A stretch of DNA of 64,000 nucleotides from an uncultured Oscillibacter sp. (GTDB lineage: Bacteria > Bacillota > Clostridia > Oscillospirales > Oscillospiraceae): positions 124,001-188,000 of the forward strand of contig CAJTKE010000003.1 of NCBI GenBank assembly GCA_910576865.1, in the 5' to 3' direction. This document shows positions 24,025-32,410 of the stretch, piece after piece. The notes below the pieces were generated by a model. The model was not told the DNA's origin. It worked only from the letters and a program-made list of their open reading frames with translations, and made no database searches. The position numbers were made by a program, and so were the translations under genes. The first letter of the stretch is position 1; the number at the start of each line of letters is the position of its first letter.

Positions 24025-24540
24025 ATGCCCTTCACCGCCCTCTCCGCCCTGCTGGCCCTGGCCCTGCTGGCCCTGGACCAGTGGGTCAAACGGCACATCA
24101 CCCTCACCCTGCCCCTGGGGGAAACCCGCCCCCTCCTGCCGGGCCTTGTGGAGCTGAAGGCCGTCCACAACTACGGCGCGGCCTGGTCCAGCTTCTCCGG
24201 GGAGCGCTGGCTGCTGGTCATCGCCACCAGCTGCATCCTCCTGGTCCTGCTGACCCTGCTGGTCCGCCGGGTGGTCCGGCACCCCACGGGGACCCTGGCC
24301 TGCTGCCTCATCATCTCCGGGGGCCTGGGGAACATCCTGGACCGGGCGCGCCTGGGCTACGTGGTGGACATGTTCCACTTCCAGTTTTACGAGAGCTACC
24401 CCGTCTTCAACGTGGCGGACATCTGCATCGTCTCCGGCTGCGTTCTGGGCCTCGTCTACTATCAGTGGTTCTACGAGAAGTACGACAAGAAAAAGGAGAA
24501 GCCCCATGGAAACGCTGACGCTCCGGCCAACGGAGCCTGA
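24025..24540 (+). CDS. lspA: Lipoprotein signal peptidase (signal peptidase II)
   Basis: Cleaves signal peptides of diacylated prolipoproteins in the membrane. The 171-residue protein has four hydrophobic helices and both catalytic Asp regions: GNILDRARLGYVVDMF and FNVADICIVSG. The usual N-x-GAAF motif appears as HNYGAAWS. AAAGGAGG precedes the ATG. Its last 35 bases overlap the pseudouridine synthase gene. Confidence 0.96.
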   Translation: MPFTALSALLALALLALDQWVKRHITLTLPLGETRPLLPGLVELKAVHNYGAAWSSFSGERWLLVIATSCILLVLLTLLVRRVVRHPTGTLACCLIISGGLGNILDRARLGYVVDMFHFQFYESYPVFNVADICIVSGCVLGLVYYQWFYEKYDKKKEKPHGNADAPANGA

Positions 24541-25417
24541 CGCCGGGAAGCGGGTGGACGTGTGGCTGTCCGCCCAGGTGGAGGGCCTGACCCGCTCCGC
24601 CGCCCAGCGCCTCCTGGAGGAGGGCCGGGTCTCCCTGAACGGCAAACCCCTGGCGAAGAACCACAGGCTCACCGGCACGGAGGTCCTGACCGTCACCCTG
24701 CCGGACCCGGAGCCCCTGGACGCCGTCCCCCAGGACATCCCCCTGGACGTGGTCTATGAGGACGCCGACGTCATCGTGGTGAACAAGCCCAAGGGCCTGG
24801 TGGTCCACCCCGCCCCGGGGCACCCGGACGGCACCCTGGTCAACGCCCTGCTGCACCACTGCGGCGGGAGTCTCTCCGGCGTGGGCGGGGCCCTGCGCCC
24901 CGGCATCGTCCACCGCATCGACCGGGACACCTCCGGCCTCATCATCGCCGCCAAGAACGACTTCGCCCATCAGGCCCTGGCCGCCCAGCTCCAGGACCAC
25001 AGTCTGGCCCGAACCTACGAGTGCCTCGCCCTGGGGAGCTTCCGGGAGGACCGGGGGACGGTGGACGCCCCCATCGGGCGCTGTCCCACGGACCGGAAGA
25101 AGATGGCCGTCGTCCCGGGTGGCCGGCCCGCCGTCACTCACTGGGAGGTGCTGGAGCGTTACCCGGGCTGCACCCATCTCCGCTGCCGCCTGGAGACCGG
25201 GCGGACCCACCAGATCCGGGTCCACCTGGCCCACCTGGGCCGCCCCATCCTGGGGGATACGGTCTATGGGAAACCCGTCCCGGGCCTTCAGGGCCAGTGC
25301 CTCCACGCCGTGGGACTGCGGTTTCTCCATCCCCGGACCGGGGAGGCGGTGGAGCTCTCCTGTCCCCTGCCGGAGGAATTCCAGGCCCAGCTCCGAAAAC
25401 TGGCGGGGCGGCTCTGA
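24506..25417 (+). CDS. RluA-family 23S rRNA pseudouridine synthase (RluD-like)
   Basis: Converts uridine to pseudouridine in rRNA. The 303-residue protein has an N-terminal S4 RNA-binding domain (LTRSAAQRLLEEGRVSLNGK) and the catalytic domain with the active Asp in IVHRIDRDTSGLIIAAK, the KPKGLVVHP motif and the C-terminal ETGRTHQIRVHLAHLG. The lspA-rluD order is conserved in Firmicutes; here translation is coupled by a 35-base overlap. Which uridine it modifies cannot be told from sequence. Confidence 0.94.
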   Translation: METLTLRPTEPDAGKRVDVWLSAQVEGLTRSAAQRLLEEGRVSLNGKPLAKNHRLTGTEVLTVTLPDPEPLDAVPQDIPLDVVYEDADVIVVNKPKGLVVHPAPGHPDGTLVNALLHHCGGSLSGVGGALRPGIVHRIDRDTSGLIIAAKNDFAHQALAAQLQDHSLARTYECLALGSFREDRGTVDAPIGRCPTDRKKMAVVPGGRPAVTHWEVLERYPGCTHLRCRLETGRTHQIRVHLAHLGRPILGDTVYGKPVPGLQGQCLHAVGLRFLHPRTGEAVELSCPLPEEFQAQLRKLAGRL

Positions 25418-25475
25418 GGGCCCCGGGGGCCGGCTTTCGATTTTCAGAAAAAACCAAAAAATTTTGAAATACGCC

Positions 25476-25504
25476 TTGACAAAACCGGATTCTTTTCGTA
25501 TACT
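25476..25504 (+). promoter_or_regulatory. Promoter of the tRNA cluster
   Basis: TTGACA (25476-25481), 17 bases, TATACT (25499-25504), 31 bases before the first tRNA. Confidence 0.85.
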
Positions 25505-25535
25505 AGTCAATGCCGTTTGACGTGGGCGGTGACTT

Positions 25536-25612
25536 GGGAGCATAGCTCAGCTGGTTAGAGCATCTGCCTTACAAGCAGGGGGTCACTGGTTCGAGTCCAG
25601 TTGTTCCCACCA
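25536..25612 (+). tRNA. tRNA-Val (anticodon TAC)
   Basis: A 77-base cloverleaf. The acceptor GGGAGCA pairs with TGTTCCC, the anticodon loop is CTTACAA, the T loop is TTCGAGT and CCA is encoded. Confidence 0.96.
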
Positions 25613-25649
25613 GCTTTTCTCTCTTGAGCCCCCCTCCACGAAAGGTTAC

Positions 25650-25726
25650 GGCCCGGTAGTTCAGTTGGTTAGAACGCTAGCCTGTCACGCTAGAGGTCGA
25701 CGGTTCGAGCCCGTTCCGGGTCGCCA
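25650..25726 (+). tRNA. tRNA-Asp (anticodon GTC)
   Basis: A 77-base cloverleaf. The acceptor GGCCCGG pairs with CCGGGTC, the anticodon loop is CTGTCAC, and CCA is encoded. Confidence 0.96.
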
Positions 25727-25729
25727 CTT

Positions 25730-25805
25730 GCCCAGATAGCTCAGTTGGTAGAGCAGTGGACTGAAAATCCACGTGTCGCTGGTTCGATTCCGGCTCTGGG
25801 CACCA
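25730..25805 (+). tRNA. tRNA-Phe (anticodon GAA)
   Basis: A 76-base cloverleaf. The acceptor GCCCAGA pairs with TCTGGGC, the anticodon loop is CTGAAAA, and CCA is encoded. Confidence 0.96.
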
Positions 25806-25834
25806 CTTATGGACATCCGCAGGATGTCCTGCAT

Positions 25835-25910
25835 GCGGGCATAGCTCATCTGGTAGAGCGCCACCTTGCCAAGGTGGAGGTAGCGAGTTCGAGCCTCGTT
25901 GCCCGCTCCA
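25835..25910 (+). tRNA. tRNA-Gly (anticodon GCC)
   Basis: A 76-base cloverleaf. The acceptor GCGGGCA pairs with TGCCCGC, the anticodon loop is TTGCCAA, and CCA is encoded. An 8-bp hairpin (GGACATCC-GCA-GGATGTCC, 25811-25829) separates it from tRNA-Phe and may guide processing. Confidence 0.96.
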
Positions 25911-25914
25911 GCTC

Positions 25915-25977
25915 AGGAATTCCCACCACCGTTCCGTTTCCGGCTCCGCCGAAAACTGCACTATGGTGGGAATTCCT
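25915..25977. repeat. Inverted repeat after tRNA-Gly
   Basis: GGAATTCCCACCA (25917-25929) and TGGTGGGAATTCC (25964-25976) are perfect inverted copies around a 34-base loop. There is no T-run and no gene. It borders the dispersed hairpin repeat at 25984. Confidence 0.6.
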
Positions 25978-25983
25978 TCGCTT

Positions 25984-26025
25984 CCCCACCGGAACCGCTC
26001 CGCTTACGTTCCGGCGGGGGGCCCC
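25984..26025 (-). repeat. Dispersed hairpin repeat, copy A
   Basis: On the minus strand CCCCGCCGGAAC, loop GTAAGCGGAGCG, GTTCCGGTGGGG: a 12-bp stem preceded by GGGGCCCC. A second copy in the opposite orientation is at 59025-59066 with about 88% identity and a compensatory G-C to C-G swap in the stem. Confidence 0.6.
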
Positions 26026-26153
26026 GGGGTTTTACGCCGCATCACTTCGTTCGCGGCGGGACTTTGACACCGCTTTGCTGCGCTCGCGGCGGGATTGCGG
26101 GGTACGGGGGAAAACGGGGAGGCAAAAAAATTTGAGATTTTTTTAAAAAGGGG
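26026..26153. other. Gene-free DNA with short repeats before tRNA-Cys
   Basis: No gene is supported. Two similar short blocks (TTCGTTCGCGGCGGGACTTTG and TGCGCTCGCGGCGGGATTGCG, about 26046 and 26079) look like a degenerate tandem repeat. An AT-rich stretch leads to the tRNA-Cys promoter. Confidence 0.5.
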
Positions 26154-26182
26154 TGGACTTTTTCCCGGAGTTCGCATATAAT
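26154..26182 (+). promoter_or_regulatory. Promoter of tRNA-Cys
   Basis: TGGACT (26154-26159), 17 bases, TATAAT (26177-26182), 11 bases before the tRNA. Confidence 0.7.
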
Positions 26183-26193
26183 AGGTTATAGAT

Positions 26194-26268
26194 GGTGACA
26201 TAGCCAAGTGGTAAGGCAAGGGTCTGCAAAACCCTGATTCCCCGGTTCAAATCCGGGTGTCACCTCCA
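26194..26268 (+). tRNA. tRNA-Cys (anticodon GCA)
   Basis: A 75-base cloverleaf. The acceptor GGTGACA pairs with TGTCACC, the anticodon loop is CTGCAAA, and CCA is encoded. Confidence 0.96.
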
Positions 26269-26273
26269 ACATG

Positions 26274-26305
26274 AAAAGACGGGCTTCGCTCGTCTTTTCG
26301 TTTTT
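26274..26305 (+). terminator. Terminator of tRNA-Cys
   Basis: AAAAGACG pairs with CGTCTTTT around GGCTTCGCT, followed by CGTTTTT. Confidence 0.88.
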
Positions 26306-26340
26306 CCTGTCCTTGTAAAATATGCCTTGTCGGCATGCAA

Positions 26341-26386
26341 GAGGGAGCCGCCCGGCGGGCGGCTCCCTCTTTGCTTTTTCATGTTT
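26341..26386. terminator. Hairpin at the end of the V-ATPase operon
   Basis: GAGGGAGCCGCCC pairs with GGGCGGCTCCCTC. TTTGCTTTTT follows on the plus side; on the minus side only CTTGC follows, so its strength for the V-ATPase mRNA is uncertain. Confidence 0.65.
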
Positions 26387-26400
26387 TCCCTTGGGCGGTC

Positions 26401-27114
26401 TCAGACCTCCGCCGGGGCCTCCTCGGTGGCGCCGAAGGCCTTGACCGCCTTGGCGGTGGCCTCCCGCTTCTCCTCCAGGGATTCCTTCAAAATCATGTCC
26501 TTGACCTTCATAAGCCGGATGGTGGTCGCGCGGTCGTTTTCGTCCAGCTTCATGTTGATATACCGGATGGCCTCCTGGGTGTCGGGGATCATGACGTACT
26601 CCAGGGCGTTGACGCGCCGCCGGGTCTTCTCGATCTCCTCCGCCATCAGCTGGGCGGATTTCTCGATCTCCGCCAGCTTCAGGAGCTTCCGGAACACCTT
26701 GCCCAGAGCGTCCACCGCCGTGTCCAGCTCGCCGGACGTGGCCGCGAAGCCGTAGGGATAGATATCCGAATCCGACCGGGTCTGGGTCTGGAAGTCGTAC
26801 ACCGGCACGTTGACGGACATGATGTTCTGGGTGGTCTGGGTCAGGACCACGCTCTGCTTGGGGTAGAGCAGGGCCTGCTCCATGGCCTCGGAGCTCATCA
26901 GGGCGGAGGCCACCGTGAAGGCCCCGTGGACCGTCATCAGCTCCTCCTCCACCTCCGCCCGGAGGGCCCGGACCTCCCGGACCGTCTCCAGGAACTGCTT
27001 CATCAGCTCATCCCGCTTGTCTTTCAGCAGCTTGTGGCCCCGCTGAGCGGTGCGCAGCTTGCCCTTGAGGCGGGTGAGCTCCATTCGGGTGGGGCTTACC
27101 GTGATATTCGCCAT
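26401..27114 (-). CDS. ntpD: V/A-type ATPase subunit D (central stalk)
   Basis: Subunit D is the coiled-coil rotor shaft inside the A3B3 head. The 237-residue protein has the conserved start (ANITVSPTRMELTRLKGKLRTAQRGHKLLKDKRDEL), a long helical middle and a C-terminal helix with IEKTRRRVNALEYVMIP. The tail (ATAKAVKAFGATEEAPAEV) is extended. It is the last gene of the operon, 13 bases after subunit B. Confidence 0.96.
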   Translation of the reverse strand: MANITVSPTRMELTRLKGKLRTAQRGHKLLKDKRDELMKQFLETVREVRALRAEVEEELMTVHGAFTVASALMSSEAMEQALLYPKQSVVLTQTTQNIMSVNVPVYDFQTQTRSDSDIYPYGFAATSGELDTAVDALGKVFRKLLKLAEIEKSAQLMAEEIEKTRRRVNALEYVMIPDTQEAIRYINMKLDENDRATTIRLMKVKDMILKESLEEKREATAKAVKAFGATEEAPAEV

Positions 27115-27127
27115 GGCTCACCCCTCC

Positions 27128-28513
27128 TTACTGCTCGTCTTTTTTCGGCCAGTATCTCTCGATCAGCTCGGGCTTGATCCGCTTCAGCTCCGCCTTGGGC
27201 AGGATGCTGAGGAGCTCCCAGCCCAGGTCCAGGGTCTCGAAAATGGAGCGGTTCTCCTCATAGCCCTGGTTCACGTAGCGCCGCTCGAACTCGTCGGCGA
27301 ACTTGGCGTACAGCAGGTCCGTGGGGGTCAGGGCCGCCTCGCCCAGAATGGACATCAATTCCTTGTTGTCCTTGCCGGTGGAGTAGGCCGCGAAGAGCTG
27401 GTTCATGGTGTCCGCGTGGTCCTCCCGGGTCTTGCCCTTGCCCACGCCCTTGTCCTTCAGACGGCTGAGGCTGGGCAGCACGTCCACGGGGGGATGGATG
27501 CCCTGGCGGTACAGGGCCCGGCTCAGAATGATCTGGCCCTCGGTGATATAGCCCGTCAGGTCGGGGATGGGGTGGGTCTTGTCGTCCTCGGGCATGGTCA
27601 GGATGGGAATCAGGGTGATGGAGCCCTTCTTCCCCAGCTGCCGGCCGGCCCGCTCGTACAGCGTCGCCAGGTTCGTGTACAGGTAGCCCGGGAAGCCGCG
27701 GCGGCCCGGGACCTCCTTCTTGGCGGCGGAGACCTCCCGGAGGGCCTCGGCGTAGTTGGTGATGTCGGTCATGATGACCAGGACGTGCATGTCCTTCTCA
27801 AAGGCCAGATACTCCGCGGCGGTCAGGGCCATGCGGGGGGTGGCGATGCGCTCGACGGCGGGGTCGTTGGCGAGGTTCGAGAACAGGACGGTGCGGTCGA
27901 TGGCCCCGGTGCGCTTGAACTCGTTGACGAAGAACTCCGACTCCTCGAAGGTGATGCCGATGGCGGCGAAGACCACGGCGAAGTTGGCGCTCTCGTCTCC
28001 CAGCACCTTGGCCTGCCGGGCGATCTGCGCCGCCAGATTGGCGTGGGGCAGGCCGGAGCCGGAGAAGATGGGCAGCTTCTGCCCCCGGACCAGGGTGTTC
28101 AGGCCGTCGATGGTGGAGACGCCGGTCTGGATGAACTCGTTGGGGTAGTCCCGGGCGGCGGGGTTCATGGGCAGGCCGTCGATGTCCCGGTACTCCTCCG
28201 GCAGGATGTCGGGGCCGCCGTCGATGGGGCGGCCCATGCCGTTGAAGACCCGGCCCAGCATGTCGCCGGACACGCCCAGCTGCAGGGGGTGGCCCAGGAA
28301 GCGGACCTTGGCGTCGGCCATGTTGATGCCGGCGGCGGACTCGAAGAGCTGGACCACGGCGGTGTCGCCGTTGACCTCCAGCACCTGGCCCCGGCGGGTG
28401 GTGCCGTCGTGGAGCTCCACCTCCACCAGCTCGTTGTAGGTGACGTTCTCCACCATCCGGACCATCATCAGGGGGCTGACGATCTCCTCTACGGTTTTGT
28501 ATTCACGAATCAT
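27128..28513 (-). CDS. ntpB: V/A-type ATPase subunit B (non-catalytic)
   Basis: The regulatory nucleotide-binding subunit of the A3B3 head. The 461 residues match family length. Recognisable regions are IREYKTVEEIVSPLMMVRMV, FNGMGRPIDGG, KLPIFSGSGLPHANLAAQIA, where the phosphate loop is replaced by SGSGLPHA as expected for B subunits, and the C-terminal ILPKAELKRIKPELIERYW. It shares one base with subunit A (TAATG). Confidence 0.98.
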   Translation of the reverse strand: MIREYKTVEEIVSPLMMVRMVENVTYNELVEVELHDGTTRRGQVLEVNGDTAVVQLFESAAGINMADAKVRFLGHPLQLGVSGDMLGRVFNGMGRPIDGGPDILPEEYRDIDGLPMNPAARDYPNEFIQTGVSTIDGLNTLVRGQKLPIFSGSGLPHANLAAQIARQAKVLGDESANFAVVFAAIGITFEESEFFVNEFKRTGAIDRTVLFSNLANDPAVERIATPRMALTAAEYLAFEKDMHVLVIMTDITNYAEALREVSAAKKEVPGRRGFPGYLYTNLATLYERAGRQLGKKGSITLIPILTMPEDDKTHPIPDLTGYITEGQIILSRALYRQGIHPPVDVLPSLSRLKDKGVGKGKTREDHADTMNQLFAAYSTGKDNKELMSILGEAALTPTDLLYAKFADEFERRYVNQGYEENRSIFETLDLGWELLSILPKAELKRIKPELIERYWPKKDEQ

Positions 28514-30285
28514 TACTGGTCACCTCCCTGGGCCGCGATCTCGGCGATCTCGGCTTCCATCTCGGTCCGGAACTCCTCATAGGCCTTGACATACTCGTCG
28601 GCGGGGACGCTCTTGGCCCGGCCGATCTTCTCCCGGACGGGGATGTCGAAGAGCTTCATCACGTCCGCCCCCTTGGCGATGGCGTCCCGGCACAGAACCT
28701 CGTAGCGGAGGATCAGCGCCAGGAGCTTGCCCTGGCGGTCGTAGCTGGAATAGCCGTCGATGTCGGTGAAGGCGTTCTGCTGGAGGAAGTCCTCCCGGAC
28801 CATCCGGGCAACCTCCAGGGTCAGCTGGTCGGAGGGGGACAGGGCGTCCTTGCCCACCAGCTGGACGATCTCGTTCAGGCTGGCCTCCTGCTGGAGGATG
28901 CTCATGGCCTTGCTTCTGTCCTTCATGAAGTCCTCGCCGAAGTTCTCGTCAAACCAGGGCTTCAGGGTGTCCAGATACAGGGAGTAGGAGTTCAGCCAGT
29001 TGATGGCGGGGAAGTGCCGCTTGTAGGCCAGGGACGCGTCCAGGGCCCAGAAGACCTTGACGATCCGCATGGTGGCCTGGGAGACGGGCTCACTAAGGTC
29101 GCCGCCCGGAGGCGACACGGCGCCCACGGCGGTCAGGCTGCCCCGGCGCTCGTCGGAGCCGATGCACTCCACGGAGCCGGCCCGCTCGTAGAACTGGGCC
29201 AGACGGGAGGAGAGGTAGGCGGGGTAGCCCTCTTCGCCGGGCATCTCCTCCAGACGGCCGGACATCTCGCGGAGGGCCTCGGCCCAGCGGGAGGTGGAGT
29301 CGGCGATGACGGCCACGTCATAGCCCATGTCCCGGAAGTACTCCGCGATGGTGATGCCGGTGTAGACGGAGGCCTCACGGGCCGCCACGGGCATATCGGA
29401 GGTGTTGGCGATCAGCACCGTCCGCTTCATCAGGGATTCGCCGGTGCGGGGGTCCTTCAGCTCGGGGAACTCCCGGAGAACGTCGGTCATCTCGTTGCCC
29501 CGCTCGCCGCAGCCGATGTAGACCACGATGTCCACGTCGGACCACTTGGCCAGCTGGTGCTGGACCACGGTCTTGCCGGAGCCGAAGGGGCCGGGGACGG
29601 CGGCGGTGCCGCCCTTGGCGATGGGGAACATGGTGTCGATGATCCGCTGGCCGGAGCACAGGGGACGCTCGGGAGAGTACTTCTTCTCATAGGGCCGGCC
29701 GACACGGACGGGCCATTTCTGCACCATGGTCAGAGGCACGTCTTTTCCGTCCTCGGTGGTGAGGGTGGCCACGGTGTCGGTGACCTTGTAGCTGCCGCTC
29801 TGGATGGTCCTGATGGTGCCCTTCAGATTGGGGGGCACCATGATCTTGTGGAGCACCACGGGGGTCTCGGGGACGGTGCCGATGACGTCGCCGCCAATCA
29901 CCTTGTCCCCGGCTTTCGCCGTGGCGGTGAAGTCCCACTTTTTCTCGTGATCCAGGGGGGAGACCTCCACGCCGCGGGTGATGTTGTTGCCGTGGACCTT
30001 CTCCATGATCTTCTCCAGCGGGCGCTGGATGCCGTCATAGATGCCCTCGATCATGCCGGGGCCCAGCTCCACGCTCATGGGCGCTCCGGTGGTCTCCACG
30101 ACGGCGCCGGGGCCGAGGCCCGAGGTCTCCTCGTAGACCTGGATGGAGGCGGCGTCGCCCTTCATGGTCAGAATCTCGCCGATCAGGCGCTGGGGGCCGA
30201 CGCGGACCACGTCGCTCATGTTGGCGTTGGAGAGGCCCGTGGCGACCACCAGCGGCCCGGAAACTTTAACAACTTTGCCGCTCAA
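28513..30285 (-). CDS. ntpA: V/A-type ATPase subunit A (catalytic)
   Basis: The catalytic subunit of the head. The 590-residue protein has the phosphate loop GPFGSGKTVVQHQLAKW (about residues 229-245), the catalytic glutamate region YIGCGERGNEMTDVL, the non-homologous insertion typical of A subunits (about 110-190) and AFTDIDGYSSYDRQGKLL at the C-terminal domain. It is preceded by a 164-base hairpin-rich spacer, the only large gap in the operon. Confidence 0.98.
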   Translation of the reverse strand: MSGKVVKVSGPLVVATGLSNANMSDVVRVGPQRLIGEILTMKGDAASIQVYEETSGLGPGAVVETTGAPMSVELGPGMIEGIYDGIQRPLEKIMEKVHGNNITRGVEVSPLDHEKKWDFTATAKAGDKVIGGDVIGTVPETPVVLHKIMVPPNLKGTIRTIQSGSYKVTDTVATLTTEDGKDVPLTMVQKWPVRVGRPYEKKYSPERPLCSGQRIIDTMFPIAKGGTAAVPGPFGSGKTVVQHQLAKWSDVDIVVYIGCGERGNEMTDVLREFPELKDPRTGESLMKRTVLIANTSDMPVAAREASVYTGITIAEYFRDMGYDVAVIADSTSRWAEALREMSGRLEEMPGEEGYPAYLSSRLAQFYERAGSVECIGSDERRGSLTAVGAVSPPGGDLSEPVSQATMRIVKVFWALDASLAYKRHFPAINWLNSYSLYLDTLKPWFDENFGEDFMKDRSKAMSILQQEASLNEIVQLVGKDALSPSDQLTLEVARMVREDFLQQNAFTDIDGYSSYDRQGKLLALILRYEVLCRDAIAKGADVMKLFDIPVREKIGRAKSVPADEYVKAYEEFRTEMEAEIAEIAAQGGDQ

Positions 30286-30449
30286 ACTCTAAAACCTTCT
30301 TTCAGGATAGATTTGCGGGAAATTGAATCATTTTTGCGACGACATGCGCGTCACAAAAATTCCTCGACTCGCGCGCCTTGGGCGCGCTCACCAGTCCGCA
30401 GACTGGTGGGGGGAATCTAAAGGGGGGACGAAGTCCCCTCTTTAAGAGG
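30286..30449 (-). repeat. Hairpin array inside the V-ATPase operon
   Basis: Between ntpF and ntpA four hairpins follow each other: TTTTTGCGACG/CGTCACAAAAA (30331-30359), GCGCGCC/GGCGCGC (30371-30387), CACCAGTC/GACTGGTG (30389-30408) and AAAGGGGGGAC/GTCCCCTCTTT (30419-30443). There is no reading frame. Such an array could stabilise upstream mRNA or be an inserted palindromic repeat. Confidence 0.6.
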
Positions 30450-30767
30450 CTACAGGATGTCCGCGCCCACGGCGCGTTCGATGGCGCGCTGGATATTGTT
30501 CCTGCCGATGCCCAGGGACCCCTGGCGGCCGGGGATGAGGATGATGGCGGGACGGATCTCGTCCTTGTAGCGGGAGATCACGTCCTCCAGATCCTTCGCC
30601 AGCTGCTCCGTAAGGTAAATCACGGCGCAGTTTCCTTTGGCCAGCTCGCGGATTTTCTCCCTGGCCTCCGCCGCGTCCACGACGGGGTAGGTGTCCAGTC
30701 CCAGGGCCCGGAAGCCCATGACGGACTCCCAATCGCCGATGGCGGCGATCTGATAGGTCATAGCCAT
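30450..30767 (-). CDS. ntpF: V/A-type ATPase subunit F
   Basis: A small central-stalk subunit that caps D. The 105 residues have the fold markers IAAIGDWESVMGFRALGLD, CAVIYLTEQLAKDL and AIILIPGRQGSLGIGRNNIQ. Two start codons are possible (first ATG, or Met3); the first has the nearer GAGGTG site. It is 17 bases after subunit C. Confidence 0.95.
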   Translation of the reverse strand: MAMTYQIAAIGDWESVMGFRALGLDTYPVVDAAEAREKIRELAKGNCAVIYLTEQLAKDLEDVISRYKDEIRPAIILIPGRQGSLGIGRNNIQRAIERAVGADIL

Positions 30768-30784
30768 AATGTCACCTCACCGCC

Positions 30785-31783
30785 TTACACATAGCCGTTC
30801 CGCAGCCGGGAACGGATCACGTCGGCGGGCAGGCCCGCCCCGCGGCCCATCAGCAGGATGCGGATGTTGGTATACTCGGTCTCCCGGGCGGCCAGATAGC
30901 CCAGCAGCGGGGCCTCGCCGAAGGGCACGAACTGCGCCCCGGCCAGATACTCGCCCACCGCGTCGTCGCAGAGCTTCTCGAAGTCCGTCAGCGGACCGCC
31001 CCGGAGGGCCTCCGCTCCCGCCTCCGCCGCCGCCTGGAGGGGCGTGGGGCCGTAGAGCTCCTGGAGGGAACCGGAGTTCCCGGCGGCGGCCACGGCGTCC
31101 GCGCCGATGTCGCCGCCCTCCAGAAGGACTGTTTTCAGGAAGTCCCCGCTCTTGCCCATCCGCAACGTGCGGACCAGGGCGCGGAGGTTGGCCGCGTCAA
31201 TCTGGATCTTCACGTAGCCCGCCAGGAAGGCGCTGCCCGTCTCCCGGGCCACATTCGCCATCTCCTGATAGCACCAGCGGTCCAGGACGATGTCGCTGAG
31301 CTGGGGATCCCGGGTGGAATCCAGCACCTCCCGGGCCTCCGCCGCCGCGGCGGCCAGGGTCTCCGGCAGCTCGTCCAGCCGCCCGGACTGGACGGCCTCC
31401 TTCAGCTCCGCCGCGCCGACCCGGCCCATGTCCATCAGCATGGAGTCGGGGCTCGTGTTCATGGCCTGGGCCTTCAGCACGGCTTTCATATTGTGATAGT
31501 CATACTTCAGCTTGAAAATGTCGATATACCTGGGGTCCGGCGCGCCGTCCAGCACGTCGGAGAGGGTGGCCTCCCGGGCCGCCGAGAGGGCGGCGTCCAT
31601 GGCCTCCGGGCTGCGTGCGTCCAGCTCGGGGTACCCGCACTCCTGGAGGAGCTTGACGGCCTCCTCGTCCGTGCGGGCGTCCAGGACCTGTTCCATCCGT
31701 TCCCGTGTCAGGAGCCCGGTCTCCATGGCCTTGATGCGGGCCGAGATCGCCAGGTAATCGGTGTCTTTGATTTTTTTAGCCAA
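30785..31783 (-). CDS. ntpC: V/A-type ATPase subunit C (d-like)
   Basis: This subunit links the central stalk to the membrane rotor ring. The 332-residue all-helical protein has the repeated three-helix pattern of the V0 d/C family and the markers DTDYLAISARIKAMETGLL, KLKYDYHNMKAVLKA and the C-terminal FGEAPLLGYLAARETEYTNIRILLMGR. AGGAGG precedes the start. Confidence 0.96.
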   Translation of the reverse strand: MAKKIKDTDYLAISARIKAMETGLLTRERMEQVLDARTDEEAVKLLQECGYPELDARSPEAMDAALSAAREATLSDVLDGAPDPRYIDIFKLKYDYHNMKAVLKAQAMNTSPDSMLMDMGRVGAAELKEAVQSGRLDELPETLAAAAAEAREVLDSTRDPQLSDIVLDRWCYQEMANVARETGSAFLAGYVKIQIDAANLRALVRTLRMGKSGDFLKTVLLEGGDIGADAVAAAGNSGSLQELYGPTPLQAAAEAGAEALRGGPLTDFEKLCDDAVGEYLAGAQFVPFGEAPLLGYLAARETEYTNIRILLMGRGAGLPADVIRSRLRNGYV

Positions 31784-31799
31784 GACACTTCCTCCTTGT

Positions 31800-32384
31800 T
31801 TATGAGAACAGCTTCTTCACCACTTCTCCCGCGGTCTCCGCCTTCTGCAGGCGCACCAGGGTGTCGAACGCGCAGTTGACCTCCACGTTCTCGGAGCGGA
31901 GGATGAAGCCGCCCTGAATGGAACGGGTCTCCCCGGAGAGGGTCAGTTTTTTGCCGCCGTCCTTGTTGGCCTTTTCCACGGCGGCCTTGCCCACCTTGCG
32001 GCGGTCGGCCTCGGAGAAGATGACCTCCTCCTTCCCGGTGGAGGACGCCTGGATCAGCAGCCCCGCCAGCACGGCGGTGTACTTCTCCTCCGGCAGGGAG
32101 CAGAGCTTTCGGAGAGCCAGGTCATAGGCCTTCTCCACCATCTCCTGCTTCGCGGCCAGGGCGGCCTTCCGGGCCTCCATCTGGGCCGTGCCGGCCAGGC
32201 GCTCCTCCCGCTCGGCGGCGGCCTTCTTGTTCCGGGCGTCCAGGTCCGCCGCCTCGGCGTCCGCCTGGGCCTTGTACCGGGCGGTGATCTTCTCCGCCTC
32301 GGCCCGGGCCTCGCCCAGGACGCGGTCGATCTCCGCCTGGGCGTCGGCGCCGATGCGCCGGGTGATTTTTTCAATTCCGTTCAT
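31800..32384 (-). CDS. ntpE: V/A-type ATPase subunit E (peripheral stalk)
   Basis: Half of the peripheral stalk. The 194 residues form a long charged helix (EIDRVLGEARAEAEKITARYKAQ) followed by the globular C-terminal domain with GGFILRSENVEVNCAFDTLV. Start and position between K and C are standard. Confidence 0.93.
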   Translation of the reverse strand: MNGIEKITRRIGADAQAEIDRVLGEARAEAEKITARYKAQADAEAADLDARNKKAAAEREERLAGTAQMEARKAALAAKQEMVEKAYDLALRKLCSLPEEKYTAVLAGLLIQASSTGKEEVIFSEADRRKVGKAAVEKANKDGGKKLTLSGETRSIQGGFILRSENVEVNCAFDTLVRLQKAETAGEVVKKLFS

Positions 32385-32410
32385 GGTTCAATCCCCTTTC
32401 TTCGGGGTGA

